A stretch of 60,297 nt of DNA from JARRQB01 sp965368585 (GTDB lineage: Bacteria; Pseudomonadota; Gammaproteobacteria; Chromatiales; Chromatiaceae): NCBI GenBank assembly GCA_965368585.1, contig CBDUNM010000012.1, positions 1 to 60,297 on the forward strand. The letters are read 5' to 3'. Position numbers and translations under genes: made by a program. Shown in pieces: positions 25,060 to 32,223 of this stretch (positions within the stretch are counted from its first letter, which is position 1; every line of letters begins with the position of its first letter). The notes under the pieces were generated by a model, which did not search any database, was not told where the DNA came from, and saw nothing but the letters and a program-made list of their open reading frames with translations.

Positions 25060-25850
25060 AACTTGTTCCTGACTCTCGACACTTTCAGCAGAAAATCAAG
25101 AAAACACTCCGTACCTAGTATGCCAATCCTGTTTATCGTAAACGGATCATCGTCCGCGACATATACACCCCGCTTGACGCTGACCGCACTGGTGTATTTC
25201 GATGCTTTCACGACTTGCACGATTCTCTGGTCGTACTTACCGTAGGGATACGCGAACGCCTTGCATTCTTTTCCGGTCAATTCCTCGACGCGCTGCTTGG
25301 ACAATGCAATTTCCTGCTGCAGCGTTTCGTCGTCAACTGCCTGTAAGTTTGTATGCGACAGCGTGTGTGATCCGAATTCGATCAGTCCGCTGTTTTGCAT
25401 TTCAGCAATCTTTTCCTTGTCTAATAGATTCGAAATAGTGGACGTATTCTTGCTCTCCCAACTGTTCGTTCTTTTATCCGGAACCAGGTATATGGTGGCC
25501 TTGAAACCATATCGCCGTAAGATCGGAAACGCGTGGATGTAGTTATCCTCGTAGCCATCATCAAAGGTGATCGCGAAAGATCTGCTGGGCAGGTTTTTCA
25601 GTTCAACTAGCTCTGAAAGCGCGTACGACTTCCATCCGTGCTTATCGAACCACGCCATTTGCCTTTCGAAGTCCTCCGGCCTGACTCTCCATTTGTTGTG
25701 CCGCTCTTGTCGGGCGTGACCGGATATACTGTGATACATGAGCACCCTTGCGTGCCCGTAGCTTTGCGGCACCCGCCACCACTGAAACCGCAACGAAGCG
25801 GCCAAAGCCAGCAAGCTCAGAACAACAATAAGATACGTCGCGCCAGTCAC
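25056..25850 (-). CDS. Polysaccharide deacetylase family protein
   Basis: A 264-residue NodB-domain (CE4) enzyme with an N-terminal membrane helix (TYLIVVLSLLALAASLRF). Motif 1 FAITFDDGYEDNYIHAF near 91 supplies the catalytic and metal-binding aspartates; motif 2 FGSHTLSHTNLQ near 158 gives H-x3-H; motif 3 AFAYPYGKYD near 197 is also intact. Removes acetyl groups from an N-acetylated surface glycan. Coupled to the following glycosyltransferase, suggesting the same glycan. Confidence 0.88.
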   Translation of the reverse strand: MTGATYLIVVLSLLALAASLRFQWWRVPQSYGHARVLMYHSISGHARQERHNKWRVRPEDFERQMAWFDKHGWKSYALSELVELKNLPSRSFAITFDDGYEDNYIHAFPILRRYGFKATIYLVPDKRTNSWESKNTSTISNLLDKEKIAEMQNSGLIEFGSHTLSHTNLQAVDDETLQQEIALSKQRVEELTGKECKAFAYPYGKYDQRIVQVVKASKYTSAVSVKRGVYVADDDPFTINRIGILGTECFLDFLLKVSRVRNKL

Positions 25851-26381
25851 TGTTTTTTTGGGGTAGATGATCGGATGGGTGCATCTTAGGTCATGGGCGG
25901 AGAGAAATCCCAGCCCGCGCCCCGACCTGGTCTGTGCACTCGAGAAAAAGGGGGGTCAACCACCAGCCGCACGCCGCAGCAGCCAAGCCCGCTGGGTCGC
26001 CTGCTGCACCCCAACTATTTACTGGCATCACGAAACCGAGCCGGTGCGATTCGAACACGGCTCAACCGCCCCCACTCAGGGCATATGGCCTTTCCCTGGT
26101 TAGACTCGGGTTGATATTCGCGGACATGTCGCCATGTGCGGTTAAGAGAGTTGCACGGTTACGCGAGTTTACACCCCGGCGAGCGGTTCGCTGTCACGCG
26201 GCAACGAAGAGCACCTATTAGTATCCTGCGCGGTTCGCACCCAGGGACGCGGTAAATCCGTCCTCGAACGCTCGCGACAGCATCCTTGCCGCCGATGCCC
26301 GTGGCGCGAACCGCCCAGGACGCTTTGTGATTGAATGCGCTGAATCAACGAGTTAAACACTGCCTGATTAGGAGCTTGGCT
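25851..26381. other. 531-bp gap with no gene recognised
   Basis: Divergent region between the deacetylase and ferredoxin reductase genes. Three short overlapping rightward frames (25867-26221) are Arg/Pro/Ala-rich without family character. A tRNA-like stretch around 26036-26062 does not fold into a tRNA (see rejected items). Confidence 0.5.
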
Positions 26382-27128
26382 ATGGTGGACTGGGTTACCG
26401 GAAAGGTCGTCAGCAAGCAACGTTGGAACGCGACGCATTTTTCCATAACCATCGATGCGCCGGTAGAAAAGTTCGACGCGGGTCAGTTTTTGCGATTTGC
26501 CCTGGACATCGACGACGAACGTATAGGTCGGCCCTATTCATGCGTCAATTCGCCCCTGGAAAGACCCCTGGAAATATTTTTCAATATCGTCCCCGAAGGC
26601 CCGCTCAGCGGTCGCTTGGCCGAACTTTCGACCGGTGACAAGGTATGGGTGACGGCCAAAGGCAACGGCATGCTGACCGTCGAGCAGGTGCCCGAGCACG
26701 CGAGCGACCTATGGTTGTTGTCGACCGGCACCGCAGTAGGCCCTTTCCTTTCGATCCTGAAGACTCCCACGGTATGGCAACGCTTTGAACGGGTTGTTCT
26801 CGCGTATGGGGTGCGCTTTTCAGCCGATCTGGCCTACCAGACACTGATCACTGACCTCCTCGATGAGCACCGCGAGCAGCTGACCTATATCCCATTGGTA
26901 ACCCGCGAGGACATGACCGGCGCCATCCGCGACCGGATTCCGGCTGCGTTGTCCGATGGTCGCCTGGAACAGCGAGCGGATACGGTGTTAAACCCAGACA
27001 ACAGCCACGTCATGTTGTGTGGCAACGCCGGGATGATCGCCGACGCCGCTGGCGTGCTCGAGTCACGCGGCATGAAAAAACATCGCCGACACGATCCCGG
27101 ACACTACAGCACCGAAAAGTACCACTGA
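26382..27128 (+). CDS. fpr: Ferredoxin--NADP(+) reductase
   Basis: A 248-residue FAD/NAD(P)-binding oxidoreductase of the bacterial Fpr type. The FAD motif RPYSCVNSPLERPLEI near residue 50 is the R-x-Y-S variant, LLSTGTAVGPFLSIL near 111 binds the pyrophosphate of NADP, and HVMLCGNAGM near 211 is the C-terminal nicotinamide motif; it ends KYH. Exchanges electrons between NADPH and ferredoxin or flavodoxin. ATG 26382 has AGGAG 8 bases upstream. Monocistronic. Confidence 0.92.
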   Translation: MVDWVTGKVVSKQRWNATHFSITIDAPVEKFDAGQFLRFALDIDDERIGRPYSCVNSPLERPLEIFFNIVPEGPLSGRLAELSTGDKVWVTAKGNGMLTVEQVPEHASDLWLLSTGTAVGPFLSILKTPTVWQRFERVVLAYGVRFSADLAYQTLITDLLDEHREQLTYIPLVTREDMTGAIRDRIPAALSDGRLEQRADTVLNPDNSHVMLCGNAGMIADAAGVLESRGMKKHRRHDPGHYSTEKYH

Positions 27129-27162
27129 TGACCCGCCTCCGGGCGCGGGCCGCGCGATTGCT

Positions 27163-27429
27163 TCAGGAGCCGGGACTCACACTGACGATGTCGCCATAGG
27201 CATCCAGCGTAAAGGCGAGGTAAGCCCGCCTGTCTAACCGCTCGGCACGGCCGCCGCGCGACTCTGTCACCACCTCGACGAAACGTATCGCCACGGTCAC
27301 CTCACGCTCGGCCTGATGTAGGATTTCGAATTCGAAGCTGTCGGTGTCCAACCAGCCACCGTCGGTCAGCTGCGTGAAGTCCCGACATTGCGACAGATAG
27401 TCGGCGATCTTGTCTTCCAGAACCTGCAT
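27163..27429 (-). CDS. Hypothetical protein, possible cystatin-like fold
   Basis: An 88-residue protein if started at ATG 27429 (MQVLEDKIADYLSQCRDFTQL); a TTG at 27477 adds 16 residues but has no ribosome site. The alternating beta pattern (FEFEILHQAEREVTVAIRFVEVVTES, RRAYLAFTLDAYGDIVSVSPGS) suggests a small alpha-beta domain; I do not recognise the family. Directly after rsuA (48-bp gap), probably co-transcribed. Confidence 0.6.
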   Translation of the reverse strand: MQVLEDKIADYLSQCRDFTQLTDGGWLDTDSFEFEILHQAEREVTVAIRFVEVVTESRGGRAERLDRRAYLAFTLDAYGDIVSVSPGS

Positions 27430-27477
27430 GATGCCTATCACTTCAGGAGCGTTCGATGCATGGGTATTCGCGTGCAA

Positions 27478-28194
27478 TTACAGAATAATCGATTCTGCCG
27501 AACACTGAAACCCGGCAATCTCCGATGCCGTCAGCGCGCGATAGTGCCCCGGAGCCAGCGCAGGATCCAATCCCACGTCGCCAATGCTCTCACGGTGCAG
27601 GGCCACGACGCGGTTGCCGACCGCGGCGAACATCCGCTTCACCTGGTGGTATCTTCCTTCGCGCAGGGTCAGCCGGCAGCGACACTCGCCGGTCAGATCC
27701 AACTCGCAAGCACGCGTCGGCTTGGGTTCCCCCCGCAGCAGCAGTCCGTTGCGCAGCCGGGAGACCATGGTCGCATCGACAGGCTCCGCCAGTATCACGT
27801 CGTAGCATTTGGCGGCCTTGCGTCGTGGTGCGGTGACTCGATGGGACCACCGACCGTCGTCGGTCAACAGCACCAGGCCCGTGGTATCGAGATCCAGCCG
27901 ACCTGCCGCGTGCAGCGCTTCAACTCGCGGTTCATTCAGGAGGGAAAATATCGTCCGATGCAGGGGGTCGGCCTGGGTACATACAACCCCGGCGGGTTTG
28001 TGCACCATGAAGTAGCGCGCGCAGTGGGCATGGACCGTCGCGCCGTCGAGACAGACCGGCGCCTCGTCTGCGATCCGTGCGGCAGGATCACAGACCGCCG
28101 TGCCACGCACCGTGACACGACCGAGTCTGATCAAGCGCCGGGACTGCGCGCGACTGCTCCCCGTCGCCTGACTGAGGTATTTATCCAACCTCAC
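27478..28194 (-). CDS. rsuA: 16S rRNA pseudouridine(516) synthase RsuA
   Basis: A 238-residue pseudouridine synthase of the RsuA/RluB/E/F family. The S4 RNA-binding domain is at 1-50 (MRLDKYLSQATGSSRAQSRRLI), followed by the catalytic domain with HKPAGVVCTQAD and GRLDLDTTGLVLLTDDG, where D101 is the catalytic aspartate. EGRYHQVKRMFAAVGNRVVALHR is the conserved C-terminal element. GTG 28194 is the start, as the S4 domain begins there. RsuA versus RluE is judged from the S4 domain. Confidence 0.9.
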   Translation of the reverse strand: MRLDKYLSQATGSSRAQSRRLIRLGRVTVRGTAVCDPAARIADEAPVCLDGATVHAHCARYFMVHKPAGVVCTQADPLHRTIFSLLNEPRVEALHAAGRLDLDTTGLVLLTDDGRWSHRVTAPRRKAAKCYDVILAEPVDATMVSRLRNGLLLRGEPKPTRACELDLTGECRCRLTLREGRYHQVKRMFAAVGNRVVALHRESIGDVGLDPALAPGHYRALTASEIAGFQCSAESIIL

Positions 28195-28315
28195 AGGCGC
28201 CGTCCGCCGATGAATCCAATTTGCGGATAGACCTCTTTGGTTTTACCCGATGTTGACAAGAGCGCTGACGCTTCTATGGTTGATAGACTGGATAACAATG
28301 CGTGGAGTTCTCGCT

Positions 28316-28903
28316 ATGTCGAATTATAAAGCTCTAGAAAACAAAGGACTGGATGCTCAGGTAACCTATCAACGGCCGCGTCAGTGGCTACCTGAGAGCG
28401 TTACGCTGGACAGCCCCGCCATCGACATTATGACCGATCTGACCAAAGTCGCACCCGTCTCCATCAATCCTAACGCAACCCTTGAAGAGGCCGAGCATCG
28501 CATGATCGCCGGCGGCATACGCCTGTTGTTCGTGATCAATCAGAACGAACACGTGATCGGCATCATCACGGCCCGCGACCTGGACGGCGATCGCGTCGTG
28601 CGCAGGGTCAAGGAAACCGGTGAGCGACGCCAAAACCTTACGGTGCGCGAGAGTATGACGCCTCAACACCACGTCGAAGTATTGGAGATGGGCGACGTCG
28701 CCATCGCCCGCGTCGGAGACATCGTCGCCACCCTTAAACGCATGGGACGTCAACACGCCCTGGTCATCGACCGCAACCGGTCGGGGCGACAGACCATACG
28801 GGGCCTGATCTCGACGACACAGATCGCCAACCAGCTGGGGGGCGAGACAATTGACACGTCGGACCGTGCGGGCAGCCTGGCGAGCCTGGCCGCCATCAGT
28901 TGA
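28316..28903 (+). CDS. CBS domain pair protein
   Basis: A 195-residue protein built of two CBS domains: IMTDLTKVAPVSINPNATLEEAEHRMIAGGIRLLFVINQNEHVIGIITARDLDGDR (about 38-93) and VRESMTPQHHVEVLEMGDVAIARVGDIVATLKRMGRQHALVIDRN (about 108-155). Such stand-alone pairs bind adenosine nucleotides or other ligands and sense energy or redox state; no effector domain is present. ATG 28316 has GGAG 8 bases upstream; earlier in-frame starts (28250) are not supported. Confidence 0.9.
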   Translation: MSNYKALENKGLDAQVTYQRPRQWLPESVTLDSPAIDIMTDLTKVAPVSINPNATLEEAEHRMIAGGIRLLFVINQNEHVIGIITARDLDGDRVVRRVKETGERRQNLTVRESMTPQHHVEVLEMGDVAIARVGDIVATLKRMGRQHALVIDRNRSGRQTIRGLISTTQIANQLGGETIDTSDRAGSLASLAAIS

Positions 28904-29256
28904 ACTGGCAGCACCCCGTCTTACGGCTCACGGGGGATCCGTATGTTGGCGATGCGGCGCTTGGGAAGTCGCCGCGGTAACGGGACGCCGACGCAAACAA
29001 ACGGCAGGAGTGGGTCCGGGCGCATACGCCGGGCCTCGAACCCTGGGTTGCCGGAACGTCGGATACGAATACCCTGTCGTCTCTAAACCCGCTCGCCGTT
29101 CACCGGGACCGAACGGAGCAGACACGTCTGACACACGGCGGGATCGCGCCATAATCCACATCCATCGGGTTCGGCTGTCCGATGGACCCGTATCGCAGTA
29201 ATTCGGACCGCCGGGTAGTAATATTTGCACGTAAACCTATTCGGAGGTACACGACC
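28904..29256 (+). other. 353-bp gap with one hairpin
   Basis: No coding frame with family character. An 8-bp perfect stem TCCATCGG / CCGATGGA with a 10-base loop lies at 29161-29186, 70 bp before the exported Hsp20-like gene; it could be a leader structure or operator. Confidence 0.45.
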
Positions 29257-29673
29257 GTGACGCGACCATTTGGGCTCTGCCTGGCATTGCTGTCAAGCTT
29301 CTATTCGACGGTCGGCCTGGCCTACGGCGGGTGGCATCCGGGGATGCCGACGCCGCCAGATTGGCGTGCCCCGCCCACGGCGGCCGCTTTTCGCGTCCAC
29401 AGCTTCTGGGACGAGGCGGGAGACTACCGCATACGCATCGCCCATCGCGGCCTGAAACCCCACAACATCCGACTTCGATTGCTGCCCGGCCGACTGACGG
29501 TGGAGGTACGCCAGCACTTCAACCAACAGTCACCCTATGGGCGGCTGCGCCAAAGCAGCAACATGGTGCAAAGCGTGTCCATACCGCGGGGCGTCGACCC
29601 ACGACAGCTGAGCGTTATCGAGACAAATTCGGGTGTAGACGTTAGGATTCCGGCTCGGCGCTTTCGCCCGTAG
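29257..29673 (+). CDS. Exported Hsp20/alpha-crystallin-like protein
   Basis: A 138-residue protein with signal peptide (about 1-22, cleavage GLA-YGG). The mature part follows the alpha-crystallin domain pattern: DYRIRIAHRGLKPHNIRLRLLPGRLTVEVRQ (strands 2-5), then VQSVSIPRGVDPRQLSVIETNSGVDVRIPARR, recalling the Hsp20 L-P-x-G-V and G-V-L-x-I-x-x-P elements. Sec-exported Hsp20-like proteins are uncommon; a periplasmic holdase is a guess. GTG 29257 has an excellent GGAGG site. The EF-hand gene follows 24 bp later. Confidence 0.72.
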   Translation: MTRPFGLCLALLSSFYSTVGLAYGGWHPGMPTPPDWRAPPTAAAFRVHSFWDEAGDYRIRIAHRGLKPHNIRLRLLPGRLTVEVRQHFNQQSPYGRLRQSSNMVQSVSIPRGVDPRQLSVIETNSGVDVRIPARRFRP

Positions 29674-29697
29674 CCCTTTCAACTATCAGGAGTGATC

Positions 29698-29997
29698 ATG
29701 AAACTCTTCGCTACCGTACTGCTCGTCATATCGATGCCGCTCGCCGCGCAAGCGCCGGAAGGACAAAAGCAGGATCCCGGACAAATCTTTTTGGGGCGTT
29801 TCGACGCCAACCAGGACGGCGCCGTATCGCTGGATGAATTCAAGGCTCCGCAGATTCAAAACCTCGAACAACAGTTCGCCTTTATGGACAAAAACCAGGA
29901 CGCCAAGGTCGATAGCGACGAGGCCAATCAGTTCGCAGAAGAGATGCGCAAGCGGATGGAACAGATGCACCAGCAAGGCGGACGCGCGCCGAATTAA
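29698..29997 (+). CDS. Exported EF-hand domain protein
   Basis: A 99-residue protein: signal peptide (about 1-19, PLAAQA), then two EF-hand calcium loops, DANQDGAVSLDE at 36-47 and DKNQDAKVDSDE at 64-75, joined by a helix. The second loop has alanine in place of the usual glycine at position 6. Periplasmic calcium binding is likely; the partner is unknown. AGGAG lies 6 bases before ATG 29698. Probably co-transcribed with the Hsp20-like gene. Confidence 0.88.
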   Translation: MKLFATVLLVISMPLAAQAPEGQKQDPGQIFLGRFDANQDGAVSLDEFKAPQIQNLEQQFAFMDKNQDAKVDSDEANQFAEEMRKRMEQMHQQGGRAPN

Positions 29998-30038
29998 TCC
30001 AGCGACCTGTACCGCCACCTCGTCTGGTGCCGCTCACC

Positions 30039-30073
30039 GGGAGCGGGAGCCCCATAACGGGGCGCTCGCTCCC
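30039..30073. terminator. Hairpin between convergent EF-hand and thiC genes
   Basis: GGGAGCG/CGCTCCC and the inner GCCCC/GGGGC pairs form a 12-pair stem with a small internal loop, 41 bp after the EF-hand stop and 46 bp from the thiC stop. No T-run on either side, so it is a possible bidirectional (or weak) terminator. Confidence 0.45.
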
Positions 30074-30118
30074 CGCGACTGCCGGACTTGGTTACCCCGC
30101 CCGGCAGCCGGAATCGGG

Positions 30119-32011
30119 TTATTGGTCCTGGTAGATCTCGGCGCCCTTTTCCAAAAACTCGCGCGCCTTCTCCTGCATACCCTGTTCAACAGCGACCGTC
30201 ACATCCTTGATGCTTTGCGCCCTGGCGTAATCGCGCACATCCTGCGTAATTTTCATGGAACAGAAATGCGGGCCGCACATGGAACAGAAATGCGCCACTT
30301 TGTGCGCCTGTGCCGGCATGGTTTCGTCGTGGAACTCGCGCGCCCGCTCCGGATCCAGCGACAGATTGAACTGGTCTTCCCAGCGGAACTCGAAGCGCGC
30401 TTTGGAAAGCGCATTGTCGCGCACTTGCGCGCCGGGTAGTCCTTTCGCCAGATCCGCGGCATGCGCGGCGATCTTATAGGCGATGATGCCGTCGCGGACA
30501 TCCTGCTTGTTCGGCAGCCCGAGGTGCTCCTTGGGTGTGACGTAACACAACATCGCCGTTCCGTACCAACCGATCTGGGCCGCGCCTATGGCGCTGGTGA
30601 TGTGATCGTAAGCCGGCGCGATGTCCGTGGTCAGCGGGCCGAGCGTATAAAACGGAGCTTCGAAACAGTCCGCCAGTTCCTTGTCCATGTTTTCTTTGAT
30701 CAACTGCATCGGGACGTGCCCCGGTCCCTCGATCATGACCTGCACATCGTGCGCCCAGGCGATCTTGGTCAGCTCGCCGAGAGTCTCCAACTCGCCGAAC
30801 TGCGCCTTGTCGTTGGCGTCCGCCAGACACCCCGGACGCAGCCCGTCGCCGAGCGAAAAGGACACGTCGTAGGCCTTCATGATTTCGCAGATATCTTCGA
30901 AACGGGTATAGAGAAAGTTTTCCTGATGGTGTGCCAGACACCATTTGGCCATGATCGATCCACCGCGCGATACGATTCCAGTCACACGGTCGGCCGTGTA
31001 CGGGATGTACTGCAGTCGTACGCCGGCGTGAATGGTGAAGTAGTCCACCCCCTGCTCCGCCTGTTCGATCAAGGTGTCGCGAAACATTTCCCAGGTCAAG
31101 TCTTCGGCCTTGCCGTTAACCTTCTCCAGCGCCTGATAGATCGGTACGGTCCCGATCGGCATGGGTGCGTTGCGCAAGATCCATTCGCGCGTTTCATGGA
31201 TGTGCTTGCCGGTCGACAGATCCATCAGAGTGTCTCCCCCCCAACGGGCGGACCAAGCCATTTTTTCCACTTCCTCTTCGATAGACGAAGTAACCGCCGA
31301 ATTGCCTATGTTGGTGTTGATCTTCACCCGGAAATTCCGGCCAATGATCATGGGCTCGAGCTCGGGATGGTTGATATTGGCCGGGATAATGGCGCGGCCG
31401 GCCGCGACTTCCTGCCGCACGAACTCCGGCGTGATTTCATCGGGCAGCTGTGCGCCGAAGGCTTCGCCCGGATGCTGCTTGAGGAGTTTCCGATAACGGG
31501 GATCGTTGCGCAATTCGTCCAGGCGGAGATTTTCGCGAATGGCGACGTATTCCATTTCCGGCGTAACGATACCCCGGCGCGCATAGTGCATCTGGGATAC
31601 GTTCTTACCCGGTCTGGCGCGGCGCGGCGCGCGGATGTGTTCGAATCTCAGATTCGCCAGCTCCGGATCGGACTGACGCGCCTGGCCGTATTCCGACGTC
31701 GGTCCGCGCAGGGTCTCGGTATCGGCGCGCTCCTCGATCCAAGCGGTGCGCACGTCCGGCATGCCGCGCATGAGATCGATCCGCACACCAGGGTCGGTGT
31801 ACGGACCTGACGTGTCGTATAGATAAATCGGGGGATTATCCTCGGCATCGCCCTGGGTCTCGGTCGGCGTCTGGATCACTTCGCGCATCGGCACGCGCAG
31901 ATCACCGCGCGAGCCGGCGACAAAGATCTTTCGCGAGTTGGCGAAAGGCTTGGTCACCTCTTCCGAGAGGGCGGCGGTCTTCTTAAGAAATTCGTCAGGT
32001 ATGGCGCTCAT
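30119..32011 (-). CDS. thiC: Phosphomethylpyrimidine synthase ThiC
   Basis: A full-length 630-residue ThiC, the radical-SAM enzyme converting AIR to HMP-phosphate in thiamine synthesis. The N-terminal ThiC-associated domain (IFVAGSRGDLRVPMREV) is present; the barrel has FRVKINTNIGNSAVTSSIEEEVEKM, DTLMDLSTGKHIHETREWILRN and EGPGHVPMQ; the C-terminal CSMCGPHFCSMK holds the C-x2-C-x4-C [4Fe-4S] motif. GGGAGGAA precedes ATG 32011. A TPP riboswitch lies just upstream. Confidence 0.98.
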   Translation of the reverse strand: MSAIPDEFLKKTAALSEEVTKPFANSRKIFVAGSRGDLRVPMREVIQTPTETQGDAEDNPPIYLYDTSGPYTDPGVRIDLMRGMPDVRTAWIEERADTETLRGPTSEYGQARQSDPELANLRFEHIRAPRRARPGKNVSQMHYARRGIVTPEMEYVAIRENLRLDELRNDPRYRKLLKQHPGEAFGAQLPDEITPEFVRQEVAAGRAIIPANINHPELEPMIIGRNFRVKINTNIGNSAVTSSIEEEVEKMAWSARWGGDTLMDLSTGKHIHETREWILRNAPMPIGTVPIYQALEKVNGKAEDLTWEMFRDTLIEQAEQGVDYFTIHAGVRLQYIPYTADRVTGIVSRGGSIMAKWCLAHHQENFLYTRFEDICEIMKAYDVSFSLGDGLRPGCLADANDKAQFGELETLGELTKIAWAHDVQVMIEGPGHVPMQLIKENMDKELADCFEAPFYTLGPLTTDIAPAYDHITSAIGAAQIGWYGTAMLCYVTPKEHLGLPNKQDVRDGIIAYKIAAHAADLAKGLPGAQVRDNALSKARFEFRWEDQFNLSLDPERAREFHDETMPAQAHKVAHFCSMCGPHFCSMKITQDVRDYARAQSIKDVTVAVEQGMQEKAREFLEKGAEIYQDQ

Positions 32012-32059
32012 GGTTCCTCCCGCGAGGGTGGCGGAGCGCCCTGTTTCCAGGCACCCAGC

Positions 32060-32152
32060 TTCCCTCCGCCGGCGTTATCCGGATCAGGTTCTTAAGGGTT
32101 TTTCTCAGCCCCAAGGCGCTCGACCTCGATCCGAGCGGCGGGGCACCCCCAG
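32060..32152 (-). promoter_or_regulatory. TPP riboswitch (THI element)
   Basis: On the leftward strand the conserved blocks occur in order: GGGGTGCC, GGGCTGAGA, ACCCTTAAGAACCTGATC, CGGATAACGCCGGCGGAGGGA. These are the pyrimidine- and pyrophosphate-sensor cores of the TPP riboswitch. It ends about 48 bases before the thiC ATG, fitting control of translation initiation or transcription by thiamine pyrophosphate. Confidence 0.97.
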
Positions 32153-32223
32153 CTGAATGCCCGACTGTAGCAGTCGGTTACTGCAATATCCAGAACATTG
32201 CGTACCGGATCGGCGCGGACGCG

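Noticed and set aside
26036..26062. Stretch resembling a tRNA T-arm (GTGTTCGAATCGCAC on the leftward strand)
   Set aside because: The T-stem does not pair fully, no acceptor stem, anticodon arm or CCA end can be placed around it.
30461..31810. 449-codon rightward frame
   Set aside because: Lies entirely antisense within thiC and lacks domain features; a codon-bias artefact.
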